Below are positions 1 to 12,800 of a DNA stretch of 64,000 nt, piece after piece. A program made the translations under genes and the position numbers. Origin of the DNA: Tipula vernalis. Taxonomy: Eukaryota; Arthropoda; Insecta; Diptera; Tipulidae. Numbering within the stretch: position 1 is the stretch's first letter; each line of letters starts with the position of its first letter. The stretch is from positions 304,479,536-304,543,535 of the forward strand of contig OY282560.1 of assembly GCA_958295665.1 (NCBI GenBank), read 5' to 3'. Below the pieces are notes generated by a model that saw only the letters and a program-made list of their open reading frames with translations, did not search any database and was not told the origin of the DNA.

Positions 1-176
1 AAGTTTTTGGAAAAATTTGTTAATTGTAGAAAATCAAGAGAAAATTTTTTTTGGAAAATTTTATTGGAAATTTTTTTTTTTCTTGGAAAATTTGGGTAAT
101 TGTGGAAAATTTTTCGAAAAATTTGGGTAATTTTTGGAAAATATACAGAAAAATGGTTGTAAATTTTTGGAAAATC
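1..176. repeat. Degenerate AT-rich short tandem repeat
   Basis: Imperfect reiterations of a unit close to TTTTTGGAAAATTTG with TTGGGTAATT variants run from the window edge to about 176. Spacing varies, so this is a decayed minisatellite or simple-sequence tract. It is cut by the window edge and its full size is unknown. Confidence 0.6.
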
Positions 177-2028
177 ATCTAATACGATATACGATCTTTT
201 CTAAAAAAATTTTTTTTTCCGCTTTTACTCTGTTTGCGGACAATTTGACACTGCTCTCTGTTCACACCGGACCAAGTTAACTGGGTACTCTGCTCGCTCG
301 GTGTCTAATAAAAAATAAACCCATAGTCATCATTTAATCTACTTAACCTTTATTTTGCAAAACCATCACATTTTATACTTATTGATAAATACTAAAGCTA
401 TTTCTAAATTACAACAATATACAATTTAACTGAATCACACTTGTGCAGAGTTAGATATTACAAAACTTATCAAATCTAAATTTGCACGTTTAACGGTATA
501 ACTTAAGTTCTGAAAACATAAATCCATTTTTATTTTTACCGAAATCGATTTCTATGAAATACCCTACGTATACTTTGTTGTAGTACTCAATAATAGAATT
601 ATTAACATGGGGGTTCACACAACTATACAACCAACCGATCGCTAAATTCTTAATTCTGAATTAGTTACCCAGCACTTAATCTAAAGACACTAAACAAATT
701 CAAGTTTTCACAATTAACGAAACTATCATTAACAAATCTATGCTAGCACTTTCTGATAACAAACCTAAGCAAATCACTGAACACTAAATTTATTAATAAA
801 TAAATTATAATAATTTCACATAATTTTTATTTTACACGTGTTAAACGCTAATATCACAAATTTCACCACCGCCACATACAATGATTACCATATTAAAATC
901 TAAACAATCATTTACTTACCTATTATTTTATTTTAATTTGCACTTTAATGAAATTTATATTTTATTTTAATTTTATTACTATTTTTTTTAATATGTATTT
1001 AAGTATATAAATAACTTTTTTTCCTCATAAGCATCTGCCTAATACAACACTCTTCGATATAATGCAAGCTATTGTTTTAGGATTGAAATCGAAATGAGTC
1101 CCGTTAAGCATTTTATTCCTTCTTTTCATACATTGACCCATATATAGGCACTGATTGATCCATAAATTGAACAAATTTAAAACAATATATGTATAGGAGG
1201 TATTGCTTTACACACTTTACTTAATGTTTCCTTGTTTGCTTTATTCACTCTACACAAACACTAAAGCATCATGTTGATCCAAAATCGAGTGATCACAGTA
1301 AACATCAAAAATTTGGTTCACTATATCCGAATATTCGGTTAAATTGAGCATACGGATGTAAAAACACAATTTTCGGTCTCTTGAGTGTTCATTAGAAACG
1401 AATTCGACTGCGTATTAATTTTCCTTGTTTGCACCCTCACACACAAACAAATTATTTATAATGCATGATCACGATTGCATGATCATGAACACGATTGCAG
1501 AAACTAATTCTATATAAGGCATACCGTTAAGGTATAGAATATAGATTAATTAGACCGTCCCGTACGCTGTATTTTATTAGAAAAAATGAGAATGACGTAC
1601 TTTAAGTTGGACAATCATACAAAAAAAATGTTAAGATATGAATTCAAAAATAATTTTAATACTTGAAGTACTTAATATCAATTTTTACAAGCTAGGTTTA
1701 TATAGTTTAAAATATTAAAAAAAAACGAGTAAATACTTAATTTAGAATGAAAATTATGCGATTAAAATTATCCGAACATAATATATACAGGTTTTTTTAT
1801 TGCATAGGTGTTCTGATCTGAAATGTTGTTCCTGAATATAGAACAATTTGTTCGTTAACCTAGAATGATTAATATTTTAAGGTTTTTGTACCATTGTTGG
1901 AACAATGAATCCCAAAAACTGGACATTTCGACCATCTTTAGAATAACATTTGATAATTTCAAGTTAACAAGTGTTCCAGCAAATTAATTCCTTAGATATG
2001 CATAATACATCCAACTTCATTTCTCTGG
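177..2028. other. AT-rich sequence without recognised genes
   Basis: About 1.85 kb with no open frame of note on either strand and no protein motif I recognise. A small direct repeat of TGCATGATCA occurs near 1460-1490. It may be old repeat or intergenic sequence. Confidence 0.5.
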
Positions 2029-2411
2029 GTGTATTCCGGGGACAATAGCCGTATCCCCGTACGACCGTATTGTGTACACAATCAAGGTTAGAGGCCGATC
2101 AGTGGATTAGCCCCTACCCACACTTAATTAGAGGCTCCGATATTCCGATCACCTAAACTCCAACCGGGGCCTATAAATCATTCTCTCCTATTTACCAGGC
2201 ATCAACGAGTGAACAACAAAAATTGTAAATTTAAATAAAACTAAATCCAAATATACTTAAAAATTTGATTAGTATTGTTATTTGAAAGATACCGAATTTT
2301 GTGCTAGTTTATTTGCCAATTGTACAATAGTTGTTGTTGTGTTTATTCGTCAAGTGTGGTGCAAATATAATAAACTTCTGTGCAAAGCCAACGCCATTTT
2401 GTACATAGTTT
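2029..2411 (+). promoter_or_regulatory. Probable BEL 5' LTR with TATA box
   Basis: The segment ends directly before a tRNA-Tyr-like primer site, as a 5' LTR should. It contains TATAAA at 2172-2177 followed by a pyrimidine-rich ATTCTCTC stretch, plausible as the element's promoter, and AATAAA-type signals around 2235. The second LTR was not found, so the left border is inferred only from the TGT start expected for BEL LTRs. Confidence 0.5.
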
Positions 2412-2413
2412 TT

Positions 2414-2432
2414 TGGCCCTTCGAGCCGGATT
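2414..2432 (+). other. Primer-binding site for tRNA-Tyr
   Basis: TGGCCCTTCGAGCCGGATT differs at one position from the complement of the tRNA-Tyr 3' end as I recall it (TGGTCCTTCGAGCCGGATT). It lies between the LTR-like segment and the gag start, the expected place for minus-strand DNA priming. Confidence 0.75.
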
Positions 2433-2670
2433 GCAAAAACCATTGTGCAATTATAGTATTTTGAACGCAACCCAGTTCCAGTATCCAGCACGTGCAATCC
2501 GGATTGTACAACCAAGTACAATTAGAGTGTTTTGGACGCTGCTCAATTCCAAGAATAGCCGATTTCGGTTCTGATATAAAATCCTCAGGTAAACTTTTTC
2601 CATATTTATTTAAGTAATTCCATAACGTTTTATTCCGTCTATATATAAACGAAAGGCTATTTTGTGTAAT

Positions 2671-3505
2671 ATGGCTACCGAAGGCGCATTAGATCACCTC
2701 AAAGCTCTCGTTAAACACAAGTCAATCATTAAGGGTCAGTTTACGCGAATATAGCGAAGGATTGTTGTTACGATGAGCTTATTTCCCGATTAGCTAAAAT
2801 AAATGAGTTGTACAATCAGTTCATTACAGTTGAATCCTAATGCCGACTCTAATATTTTGGAAGTCGATGATCAGTATTTTCCTCTAATCGCGGAAATTCA
2901 ATTGTTGATACGTGCAATTAACTTCCAAACAGTTCCCAATACCTATCAATCAGGTTCCAAAAATGAAGATTCCGCCGAGCAATCCTTTATGAATGATTTT
3001 GCAATAAATAATTTCAGATCGGATTTTAAGCTACCGAGACTGACATTGCCCATTTTCGATGGAAACTACAAGCAATGGCATGCTTTCTATGACATGTTTA
3101 CTTCAACAGTTCATGAAAATACCACATTGACACCCGCCCAGAAATTTAAGTATTTATTAGGCCAATTGCGCAGTCCAGCGGACACTATCATATGCCATTT
3201 TCGCGTCGATGACGCAAATTATGTTGAACGTCTTATCAAAAAATACGATGAAAGGAAAACGATTGTTGAAACATACATTCGCGATTTTATATCTCAACCC
3301 AAACTTATTTCAACCCCTGCCGCCTCTGGGTTGATGTAGATTTATGATAGCATTGATGAGACAATCCGCGGTTTGAAGTCATTAGGTTCAGAGGCTTCCG
3401 AGCGAGATCCTAGGATTGTTTATTTATCCAAGGAGAAATTGGAGGAGGAGTTCAAATAACTATGGTGATACGAAATCTCAGAAAAGGAATTGTGGCGGTT
3501 CACGC
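2671..3505 (+). pseudogene. BEL gag, N-terminal part, broken
   Basis: The frame opens at ATG 2671 but meets a stop after 27 codons. A second open stretch (2803-3339) carries the DUF1759-type gag core: a LPRLTLPIFDG motif, a KFKYLLGQL helix, and a DANYVERL...KYDER segment. Downstream codons still resemble gag (an SIDETIRGLKSLG-like stretch) but are in another frame. Gag builds the virus-like particle. At least two frame disruptions make this copy non-functional. Confidence 0.8.
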
Positions 3506-3509
3506 ATGG

Positions 3510-3655
3510 GTACATGGTGGTGAAATTAAAATTAAATAAATATTTGTAAATTGAAAAATAGAAATTAATTTATTAAATTACAAAATAAAATTTTTAAGTG
3601 TATGAAAAGTTTTATTTATTTGAATAACGCGAAACGTTATAAAATTTCCTACCAT
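3510..3655. other. AT-rich insertion inside BEL gag
   Basis: Gag-like sequence stops near 3510 and resumes near 3660 with a DQFLAFISKRMDAL stretch. The intervening bases are almost pure A/T and carry no gag similarity, so they look inserted. I see no target duplication or inverted ends. Confidence 0.45.
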
Positions 3656-3659
3656 AGAT

Positions 3660-4480
3660 CAGTTTTTGGCATTTATATCTAAAAGAATGGATGCTTTATG
3701 AGATCCCGGAATTAAACGAGTTCATAATGCACCCAAATTATCTCTGACGAGTAAGTCGTTTCACGTAACACAGCACCCAGCTTGTCCGATATGCAGCGAT
3801 GACCATCACAAATTGTTTACGTGTAACAAATTTCGTAATATGCGGGTCGATAGCCGTTGAAAATTAATGAAAACCCTAAATCGTTGCTACAATTGTTTTT
3901 CTGATGAGTATGTTGTAAGCTGTTTTAAATGCAACAAAAGACGTAACACCTTGCTACACCTTGAAGAAGTCAATAATCCGCCAATCTCCAGCAGCAAGAA
4001 TAAGATGTCTACGATACAACCGAGCTCATCAACATCAGAAGCAGCGAAACTCTACTTAATTCCTGCGATCCACAATGAACAACCAATAGCTCAAGTCATC
4101 ACCAATTATGATATTCCGCACCCACCAACAATATCAATACTTCCAAAAGCAGAGATCGAAATTGAGGACAATTTCGGTAGATGGAAAAAATGTCGCGGCC
4201 TTCTTGATTCTGGTTCGACACATTCGTTTGTAACAGAAAAATGCGTTAGTTACTTGGGAATTCGTAGAAACAAGGCTAGCATTACAATAGATACTTTGAA
4301 GGGGTCACGGGCTGGACTGTCCAAGGAGTATCCGATCTCAGAATAAGGTATTTTGTTGACCATGATTATAAAATTTCCAGCCAGGCTTATATTATACATA
4401 TAATCTGCACCAAAATTCCAACACATTCGATTGATGTCAGCAATTCTCATTTTAAATCCATTAATCCGCTAGCCGATCCC
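3660..4480 (+). pseudogene. BEL zinc knuckles and aspartic protease, broken
   Basis: After the insertion the remnant reads through CPICSDDHKLFTC and CYNCF/CFKCNKRRNTLLH, the two cysteine-rich knuckles typical of BEL gag. It continues into a DUF1758-type aspartic protease with RGLLDSGSTHSF, where DSG is the catalytic motif. The longest open stretch is 3867-4346. A stop separates the knuckles, and the frame changes again near 4345, so no active protease can be made. Confidence 0.8.
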
Positions 4481-4499
4481 GAGTTTTATCAAACAAAGT

Positions 4500-6470
4500 A
4501 AATAGATGTTCTACTTGGATGTGAACATTTATTCCATGCGCTCACTGATGGTAAAATAGAATATATTGAAAGTAGCCCCGTCGCTCACAACACCCGTTTT
4601 GGTTGGGTCATTGGAGGAAATTTTAACCTAAGGGATCTAAATTTTATGCCTCACTAGACTCGCTCAAGATCAATGCATATCCATTAAACCAAGGACCGAT
4701 GACGAATGTACCTGCGTTAAATATATCCATGATAATGTTTGTATCAAGATATTCGCATATCACTACCATTGCCATTTAAAACCTATCCACCAAATCTTGG
4801 TGATAGCTACGATCAAGCTTTTCGACGATATTTGCCTCTGGAAAAAAGGCTTGATTCGAATTTTCCACTTAAGGAAGCCTACGTAAGTTTTCTGCAAGAA
4901 TACTTATCCTCATGACATATGGAACCTGTACCCGAAAACGAGATTCTTGCACTTCCAAATAAAACTTACTATATGCCTCACCATCCAGTTGTTAAAAGCT
5001 TCAGTACGACAACTAAGATTCATGTTGTTGTCGGAGAATCATTAAATAATAATCTCCTTCTAGGTCCTACCATTCAACAGAATTTAATAAATATTCTTAT
5101 CCGATTCCGACAGCACCGATTTGTAATATCCGCCGACATCGAGAAAATGTTTAGGCAAATTCTCATCCATCCCAAGGATAGAGATTACCAAAGGATTATC
5201 TGGCGTGAAAGTCCAACGTCAAATATCCAATATTTTCGATTACGCACTATCACATACGGTACCGCACCAGCACCCGTTTTAGCCACACAATCGCTCCATT
5301 AACGTGCTGATAAGTTTTCTGACAAGTTACCAGTTGGTTCCGAAATCCTAAAACGCGATTTTAGGAAACACTAGGAGTAGCATTGCAGCTGCATAGGGAA
5401 CTCATATATGCTTGCTCGAGTTAGGTGGGTTTAACTTACGAAAGTGATCAGCGAACCATCCTGCATTGTTAGAACCCATTCCGGCTGAAAAGCGAGAGCT
5501 TTCCTCTTGGGAGATAGGTGACGAAACTAAGGTAATCTCCGTTCTTATAAAATATGACCCTGTTAAAGACAATTTCTTTTTTCAATTATCCCTATCCAAG
5601 ACAAAAAAATTCACTAATAGATCGTTTCTTTCCGAGACTACCAGAATTTTTGATCCGCTAGGTCTACTTGCACCAGTAACAATTCGCCTGAAAATACTAT
5701 TCCAATCACTTTTGCTACAAAGAGTGTAGGTTCTGGTTAGAAATCAGTTAGATGAGCTAACTAAGATTCCCTGATGGATATACGCGTCAAATAATTTAGA
5801 ACTCCATGGGTTTGCCGATGCGTGGAAGGATACGTATGCGGCCGTATGCACATGTAGTGGAAGGAACCATAGTCAGAACAAACCTTGTAGCGGCGAAAAC
5901 CAGAGTAGCCCCGGTAAAAACCGTATCTGTTTCACGATTAGAACTAAACGCGGCTACATTGCTTGTGCGTTTATTAGAATTAGTGCAAAGGTCTTTATGT
6001 TTATCATCTGATCCGAAGGTATTATTGTACACCGATTCAACAATCATTTTAGATTGGCTATCTAAACCACCCAAGTTTTGGAAAACCTATATAGCTAATC
6101 GAACGTCCAAAAATCCTGATGTGTATCATGTCCCAACCAAAATCCTGCCGATTGAGCGACGCACGGTATTTCGCTACAATATTTACTACAAAATCGGCTT
6201 TGGTTTGATGGTCCCGATTTCCTTCTAAAACACATATATGCTCCCGAGTTATATATCAGAATCTGAATCGAGTTTCGACGCTCATGAAACGGTTACCGAA
6301 TTTCATCTATCTGCGGTCCAGAAGCAATATTCAATTGTCAATGTATTGGCTGAGCATTTATCAAATTACCGAAAATTATCAAGAATAATAGCTTTGTTAT
6401 TAAGATTTATTAGAAACCTAAGATTGGAACCTCATGAACGAATTTTTAATTGAATAAGAGCCACAGAGAT
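4500..6470 (+). pseudogene. BEL pol: reverse transcriptase and RNase H, broken
   Basis: In order: a protease tail (about 4500-4640), RT fingers with YYMPHHPVVK and ADIEKMFRQI (open 4919-5302), a segment where the catalytic YVDD would lie but is not readable (about 5330-5460), an IFDPLGLLAPV connection motif (open 5466-5729), and RNase H with RLELNAATLL and a YTDSTIILDWL motif (open 5806-6228). The part ahead of the integrase continues to about 6450 and then stops. At least five frame breaks are present. The conserved GxSxxN region of RT is altered. Confidence 0.8.
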
Positions 6471-7564
6471 ACGCGAGGCCGAGATTGTTATTTTTCGACG
6501 CATCCAAGAAATGACATGATGAAAATTGTTCATTGTTAACTAACGCATACCAACACTAAGGACATGATAAATTTGCTTAAATAAAAATTTAATTTTCACC
6601 GTTCACTGCTATAATTTTCCCCATTTTTCCGCCGTCTAATTTTTGTGATTTAAATCCATGAAGATAAACAATTCGCACGTTTAATTTTGTTGTTGGGTTT
6701 TGTGCCTGGGGTTGTTGTTGTCTTTCAGTTACTGTTATTTAACACACAATTTCATGTCATCTTATTATTTTCATTGTCATGTCTCTCGCTCTCAATGTGA
6801 ACGAACATAAAATACACCAAAAGATATTCTTCTTCCTACATAGAAGAAATTCTACTATATACATGTTACTCGACGTTTAGGTTGATTTTCATAGCAATAT
6901 AATATGGAAAAACTTATATTTTATTATTTTGGTAATTCGTTGGAGTACGGTGTATTTGCTTATTATTTCTTAACCATTGTAATATGTTGTGTATACATAC
7001 CACCCTCTTATTTTACATTTTGTTTTTTTTTAAACCCATCATCCACAAAATAAGAAAGCGTAAAGTACTTACGAGACTATTTAGACATTTTTCTTCTTTA
7101 AGTTTATTTTTATTTCAATTTGGTAACATGGAAAATTCTTATTTTTCATTTTCTTTTCATGAAACGTGACCTTTAAATTAGAAAATGGTTTGCATATAAT
7201 ATAATATTACGAAAGAAAAACAATAATGGTAATAATAACAGGTAATAAAACGACGATGAACGCAAATAAGAAGAAATCTAAGAATTATGTCGAAATGTTT
7301 TGCCGTCACTATTTTATGGTTATTTCGAATGAAAATGTGGAAAATAAAAGGAAATGTTTATGGTAATTTATAATCACTTATGATATAAAATTAAAGTTAA
7401 TTGGAATTTTTTTGAATATACATTTATGGATGGTATATTTGTAAATATGTTGATGAAATGGATCTTAATGTATTACGGGGAACCATTTTAAATCATCTTT
7501 CAAACTAGATTATTTCTAAAGAATTGTATTATTTAGAACGATTATTTGAAGTTTAGCTTAATTT
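6471..7564. other. AT-rich sequence without recognised genes
   Basis: About 1.1 kb of A/T-rich sequence with no readable mobile-element protein. It lies where an integrase and 3' LTR of the preceding BEL element would be expected, but I recognise neither. Confidence 0.5.
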
Positions 7565-8090
7565 TTTGCATATGAAAAGGATTTACTAGGATCTTTAAAA
7601 GCGGTAAAAGTTCCAGTTCACACGTGGGATTAATTCCTTATTCACCATTTTACTGATCGACTGGATGATCAATCAAAAATTTCAATAATAAAAGGTTCTC
7701 CAACTAAAGGAATATTGTCGTGTTCGAAATTTATAGAAATTCTTCGAGAAAGTTGTCGCTTTTGTATTTTGTATCGACCAGTGTTCAAAATTTAAAGCTA
7801 ATAAATTGAGTCCGTAGAATCGTTATGAATTCGTAAGTCATCCCCTTCTCCAATGTGTTCTTTCAAACACAATACTCTTCTCCACTTCGGGCGGAATAAT
7901 TCAGTAATGTGTGTTTTTACAAACGATTCTCATCATATTCCCGAAAAATCGTCTCAATCAACAGTTGTTTTGAATTCAGCCATTTTTCAAAATGGTTCTT
8001 CAACACAAATTCCAAAACATCAAAGAACTCAGATCCTATTAGGGATTGTAGATGTATGGATTAGAAATTATTCGGGAGATAGAGTATAAT
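7565..8090 (+). pseudogene. Retrotransposon gag/protease scrap, plus strand
   Basis: Conceptual reading gives SLKAVKVPVHTWD, which resembles the C-terminal half of BEL-type gag, followed by ILSCSKFIEILRESCR. The open stretch 7853-8089 begins with CSFKHNTLLHF, like the last zinc-knuckle segment, and continues into a protease-leader-like stretch (STVVLNSAIFQNG). No catalytic DSG survives. It is separate from the BEL remnant ending at 6470, or a displaced piece of it. Confidence 0.5.
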
Positions 8091-8163
8091 GTAGCGCACG
8101 GATAGTGGTTCTCAAGCTAATTTTATTACTGATAGCAAACACTCTAAGAAATTTTAATGTGAT

Positions 8164-8213
8164 TTAACTACTTTTAAAGTAGGAAACAGGTAACCTACTT
8201 TAAAAGTAGTTAA
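8164..8213. repeat. Perfect 20-bp inverted repeat (hairpin)
   Basis: Arms at 8164-8183 and 8194-8213 are exact reverse complements around a 10-nt loop; the core reads TAACTACTTTTAAAGTAGG. The arms are themselves near-palindromic (CTTTTAAAG). No coding context; it may be the footprint of a small inverted-repeat element. Confidence 0.8.
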
Positions 8214-8618
8214 TTCTCATTTTCGTGTGAATCAAAAAAATGTGTAAAAACTTAAAGTGTGAAATTATGCTATTTTAAAGTTAATTACCTTTAAGGCAAC
8301 GAAATGAAAAACTTAATTTTAGAGGTAAATCCTTTCAAACTTCAAGTAAAATACACATTCTTTGTGTAAAGTATCACCATTAAAAACGAGAAACTCACCA
8401 TTTTTCATGTTAAAAACCAAAAAATTGGTGTACATTTTTCCCATTTTTTCTTTTTAAATAAATAAATTGAATTTTACATTTCTTTTATTAATTTTTTATT
8501 AAATATTATTTAAATAAAGTACAGTTAAATATGGAGCTCTTTAATTTTAATTCATTTTCAAAATTAATTTTTTTTATTATTATGCAATAGAAGCTATAGT
8601 TATTTTTTAGATCCTCTA
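8214..8618. other. AT-rich sequence, nothing recognised
   Basis: Roughly 400 bp of A/T-rich sequence between the hairpin and the target duplication of the BEL element; no open frame or motif stands out. Confidence 0.5.
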
Positions 8619-8623
8619 ACATA

Positions 8624-9329
8624 TATTTTTTGTGACACCACTCGATATGCAATCAGTGTAATGACACGAATTAATTACCGCACAGCTCTCACTTGTTATT
8701 AAAAATAAATAAAACCGCTCGATTTTGTTATACGTTATTTATTTTTATTATGGATTATTGTATGGTTTTATTTTGTTCACAACCCAAAAATGATCACCAC
8801 CGATGTTTACTGTGTGACGATCGAACGAGAAGAGACCTTTTTTTTATTATTTTTTAATTACATAAATTTTCTTACAACTAATCTGACATCTGGGTTTAAA
8901 CATTTGAAATTATGATTTTATTACAATATTAGTACAACATTTATTCGTCGTTATAGTCTTAATCTAGTACGTAAGTTTATATATTTTTCGATCTGTCAAA
9001 AATTCTTAAACGTAAACACGTCACGAATATTTCGACGGCAAATTAATTAGTAAAGGTAAGATTTATGTAAATTGAGAATTATTCAATCGTAATAAATTTA
9101 AACAATTATATCCTTTCAGGTACACAAGTAATAATTACAGCTGCGAAAGTTATGTAGTGCGGTGGATCAGCTGATATTTCAGATAAGTACATTCCTTGGT
9201 TGAGTTATTTGATAAACCTGATTCTTTGTGTATTTTCTTTTAATTTTAGGTACTTGGCTTGAGTAAGTTAAGTCTAAATTGTTACAATAAGGGCAATGGT
9301 TTAGTGCGTAAGACAATTGGCAATGAACA
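8624..9329 (-). repeat. 3' LTR of the BEL element
   Basis: On plus it starts TATTTTTTGTGACACC and ends GGCAATGAACA. It matches 15469-16174 in length and, as far as I can read, in sequence. The internal-side border is set by the adjacent purine tract and the outer border by the ACATA duplication. An alternative border at TGTGACACC (8631) would satisfy the TGT...ACA rule but would break the target duplication and move the primer site 8 nt from the LTR. Confidence 0.9.
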
Positions 9330-9330
9330 T

Positions 9331-9340
9331 ACTCCCCTCC
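9331..9340 (-). other. Polypurine tract of the BEL element
   Basis: On minus the bases just before the 3' LTR read GGAGGGGAGT, a purine run in the position where plus-strand DNA synthesis is primed. A near-palindrome (AAAAACCA...TGGTTTTT) follows at 9341-9362. Confidence 0.7.
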
Positions 9341-9367
9341 AAAAACCAGTTAATTGGTTTTTACATG

Positions 9368-9800
9368 TTAGTCGTCTAGTGGCAACTTGTACAATCTAGT
9401 GATGTGACGTATAAATACGGAAGATTTGGTTTGAACGGTGGCAACCCTGACCATTCCATCGTTTCCTTCATGAACTTCGATAATCCGACCTAAAGGCCAA
9501 ACGCATGGGTGGGAGTTGACGTCATGCATTAATACTATATCATCAACCTTGAGATTATTCTCCTTATTTTGCCATTTAGTTCTTTGTTGCAATGTATTAA
9601 GATAGCTGATGGAATATTGACGCCAGAACGTCTGTACCAATTTTTGAATTCGCTCCCATCGATTCAAACGGGACATATTTATATCGTCGTAGTTCGGGCA
9701 GGGTAAGGCGGTGAATGGCCCTAGTGCTAAAAAATGTGCTGGAGTCAGAGCATCAATGTTGCAAATATATTCGTTCTTGATGGCGCAGTGACCAGTTCCT
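9368..9800 (-). pseudogene. BEL integrase C-terminal domain, out of frame
   Basis: The minus strand encodes the DUF5641-type C-terminal domain of BEL integrases: an ALTPAHFLALG motif, then RLNRWERIQKLVQTFW, and a basic tail with VWPLGRIIEVHEG and IRHITRLYKLP ending at a stop near 9368. It is displaced from the frame of the main polyprotein, which stops at 9745 after FEELVT. In related elements a QIEAxLNSRPL-like segment sits at the junction and is missing here, so a short deletion probably caused the shift. The rest of the domain is open. Confidence 0.8.
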
Positions 9801-12800
9801 CGAACGTGAGATGAGCATTTCCAGTAACCTTAATTAGATGTGTCTTGACTGATCTCACAGCTCTCTCCCATAACCCACCAAAATGAGGTGAAATTGGCGG
9901 AATGAGGTGCCATTTGATGTTTTGTTTAGGCGCATAATGATTGATCTTCGTGTTGAATTCAACGGATGATATTAGCTTGTAGTGATCGTATAGTCGCCGT
10001 TTTGCTCCTAAAAAGTTAGAGCCATTATCCGAGTATATCTCTGCCGGAGCTCCCCTCCGTGCTACCAACCGGTCTAGTGCTGCCAAAAACGCATCTGTAG
10101 TTAGGTCCGATGCAACCTCAATATGCAGCGCCTTCGTAGCAAAGCAAACAAAAATGACTATGAATCCCTTGATGAATTTCGCTCCTCTTCCTTTCTTTGA
10201 GGCTAGTGAGATTGGGCCTGCATAATCAACTCCGACTATCGAAAATGGCCGGCTTGGTGTTACTCTAGATTCAGGTAGATGCCCCATTTGTTGCGATGAT
10301 CGTAATGTCGAATGACGGTAGCAGACTAAACATTTTCGGCAAATTCTGCGACTTGCTAATCGAACACCTAATATCCAGTATTTTTGACGTGACAGTGCGG
10401 TTAGTAGTGATGGGCCTGGGTGCAAATACCTCTTATGTAAGTACTCTAGGATTAGATGAACAATAGCATGTCCCTTGGGCAATATAACTGGATGTTTAAC
10501 GTTGTAGGAACATGTTGCATTTTGCAAACGCCCACCAACGCGAAGTATTCCACTCGAATCGATGAATGGCGCTAGTGATATTAACGTAGAATTTGAGGTT
10601 ACTTGTTTGTACTTGATGATTGATTTAATGTCAACTGCAAATTCCTCTGCTTGAACAAACTGAATCACCTTTATTTCGGCCAGCTCTAACTCCTTCGTTG
10701 ACATATAACCTGAGGCTTTGCAGCGGTTCCTTGCAACCTTGATGAATCTCAACACGTACGCCATCACTCGTATTAACCGTGTCCAACTCGATATACCTTC
10801 GAATAACTTTGTTATTACGTGAGAATCTGAAGTGCTGACGGTAGAGTGTAACAGTTTCGTTTTGCTTCCAAACTGACGCTCTTGTGTCGTGTCTCCAACT
10901 GTTGGCCTGGTTGGCCATTTATCTGCGGTGGTTGACAACCAGATTGGCCCCTTCCACCACAGATCATTCTCAATCAGTTTCTCCACCATGATTCCTCGCG
11001 TTGCTAAGTCAGCGGGATTGTCTTTACTCTTGACGTGCCTCCAATTGGCTTCTGGGAGTAGTTGATGGATCAATGACACGCGGTTGGCTACATACGTTTT
11101 CCACTTGCGTGGGTGATTGGATACCCATGACAGCACTACGATCGAGTCAGTCCATAAATAAATTTGACTGGTTGAAAGCTTTAATGATTTTAATACTTGC
11201 GACACCAACTTCGCCAACAGATGTGCTCCGCATAACTCTAATCGGGGCAAACTAACTTGCTGGATTGGGGCGACCTTACTTTTCGATGTTAACAAGGTTG
11301 TCGTAATGTGGTCATTTGTTTGCCTACGTATGTATATTGCCGCTGAATATGCCAGTTCACTTGCGTCACTAAACCCATGAATTTGGTAGTCACCTTTGAA
11401 ATTATCAACGTATCTTGGAATGCGTATGTCACTTATGGAGTGAAATTGGTTCTGGATGCTGTTCCAAGCATCTTGCAAGTCCGGTGAAAGTTTCTCGTCC
11501 CATAACATCTTTTTTAGCCATAAACTTTGCATAAAAATTTTGACTGACACGGTAAATGGTGTTAACCACCCTATCGGATCGAAGATTCGTGATGCGATGG
11601 ATAGAACACTTCTCTTCGTATATTTGTTGTCTGTTATGTTGACATCCTTGAACGAAAATACGTCGGTTGCAGCATCCCAATATAGACCTAAAACTTGTTC
11701 TACTCTATCTTCTTCAGTTATTTGAGCGAAATCGTTGCTATCACGTAGGTTGCAACTATTGGAGCGCCATTTTCTCAGTATGCACCCGCGAGCCTTCAAC
11801 CTTTCCATCAATTGATTTTTTATGTTGGCTGCTTCTTCCTCATTATCTGCTCCAGTTAGCACATCGTCCACATAGAAATTCTCTCGTATTACTTTCGACA
11901 CTTCGGGATGAGTTCGTTGACAGTCATCAGCGATTTTAAATAACGCTCTGATCGCCAAAAATGGGGCTGATGAAGTGCCATATGTTACGGTCAACAATTC
12001 ATATTGGCTAATTGGATCAGAAGGTGACGTACGCCAAAGGATGCGCTGCAATGATGTTTGAGTAGGATCGATTAATATCTGGCGATACATTTTCTCGATA
12101 TCGGCACACATAGCAATCTTGAACGACCGGAACCGTAGCAAAATTGCCCATAATGTATCTTGCAACCTTGAACCGATCATTAGAGTGTCGTTTAAACTTA
12201 CACCATTTGAAGACGCAGCCGATCCATCAAACACGACTCGTAATTTTGTCGAATAAGTATTTTGTCGCAATACCCCATGATGGGGTAAGTAATATATTTC
12301 TCTCTCTGTCCCTCGAAGTTCAGTCGGTGATAATCGTTTCATGTGCCCAAGATTTTCATATTCGGCCATAAATGCCACATACATTCCCCCAAATTCTGAA
12401 TTTCGATTTATTTTCCGCTCCATCGATAACAACCGTTGTAATGCTAGTTGATAAGAGTCGCCTAGCAGAAGTCGATCTGCCTTAAAAGGTAACTGAACAA
12501 CAAATCTCCCATTATCGTTTATTCGTGTGGTGGATTGAAAATTTTGTTCACATAATTCTTGCTCTGGTGTTCGGGGTATATCTTCCAGGATTGCCTCTTG
12601 TTCCCAAAACCTACGAAGTAATTTCTCTAAGCTGGAATCATCTGCAATAGCTGCACTGAAATTGGTTAAATGTGTCCACGTGTTTTCATGGTTTGGTTTA
12701 TAGTCTGGCCTTCCGGCAATCACGTAGCCGAATACGGTATCCTGCGCCACAACATGATCTGTTAAGTGAATTTGCCTTGATGCTAATATGTAGAAGAAAT

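Larger units (their letters stand above)
2029..6470 (+). mobile_element. Decayed BEL/Pao LTR retrotransposon, plus strand
   Basis: A plus-strand BEL/Pao remnant in canonical order: probable 5' LTR, tRNA-Tyr-type primer site, gag, CCHC zinc knuckles, aspartic protease, RT, connection domain and RNase H. It then fades in the RNase H-integrase linker; I see no integrase core and no 3' LTR. Every domain is broken by stops or frameshifts, and an AT-rich stretch at about 3510-3655 interrupts gag. The 5' boundary at about 2029 (TGTATTCCGGGG) is a guess from the TGT rule for BEL LTRs. Confidence 0.8.
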
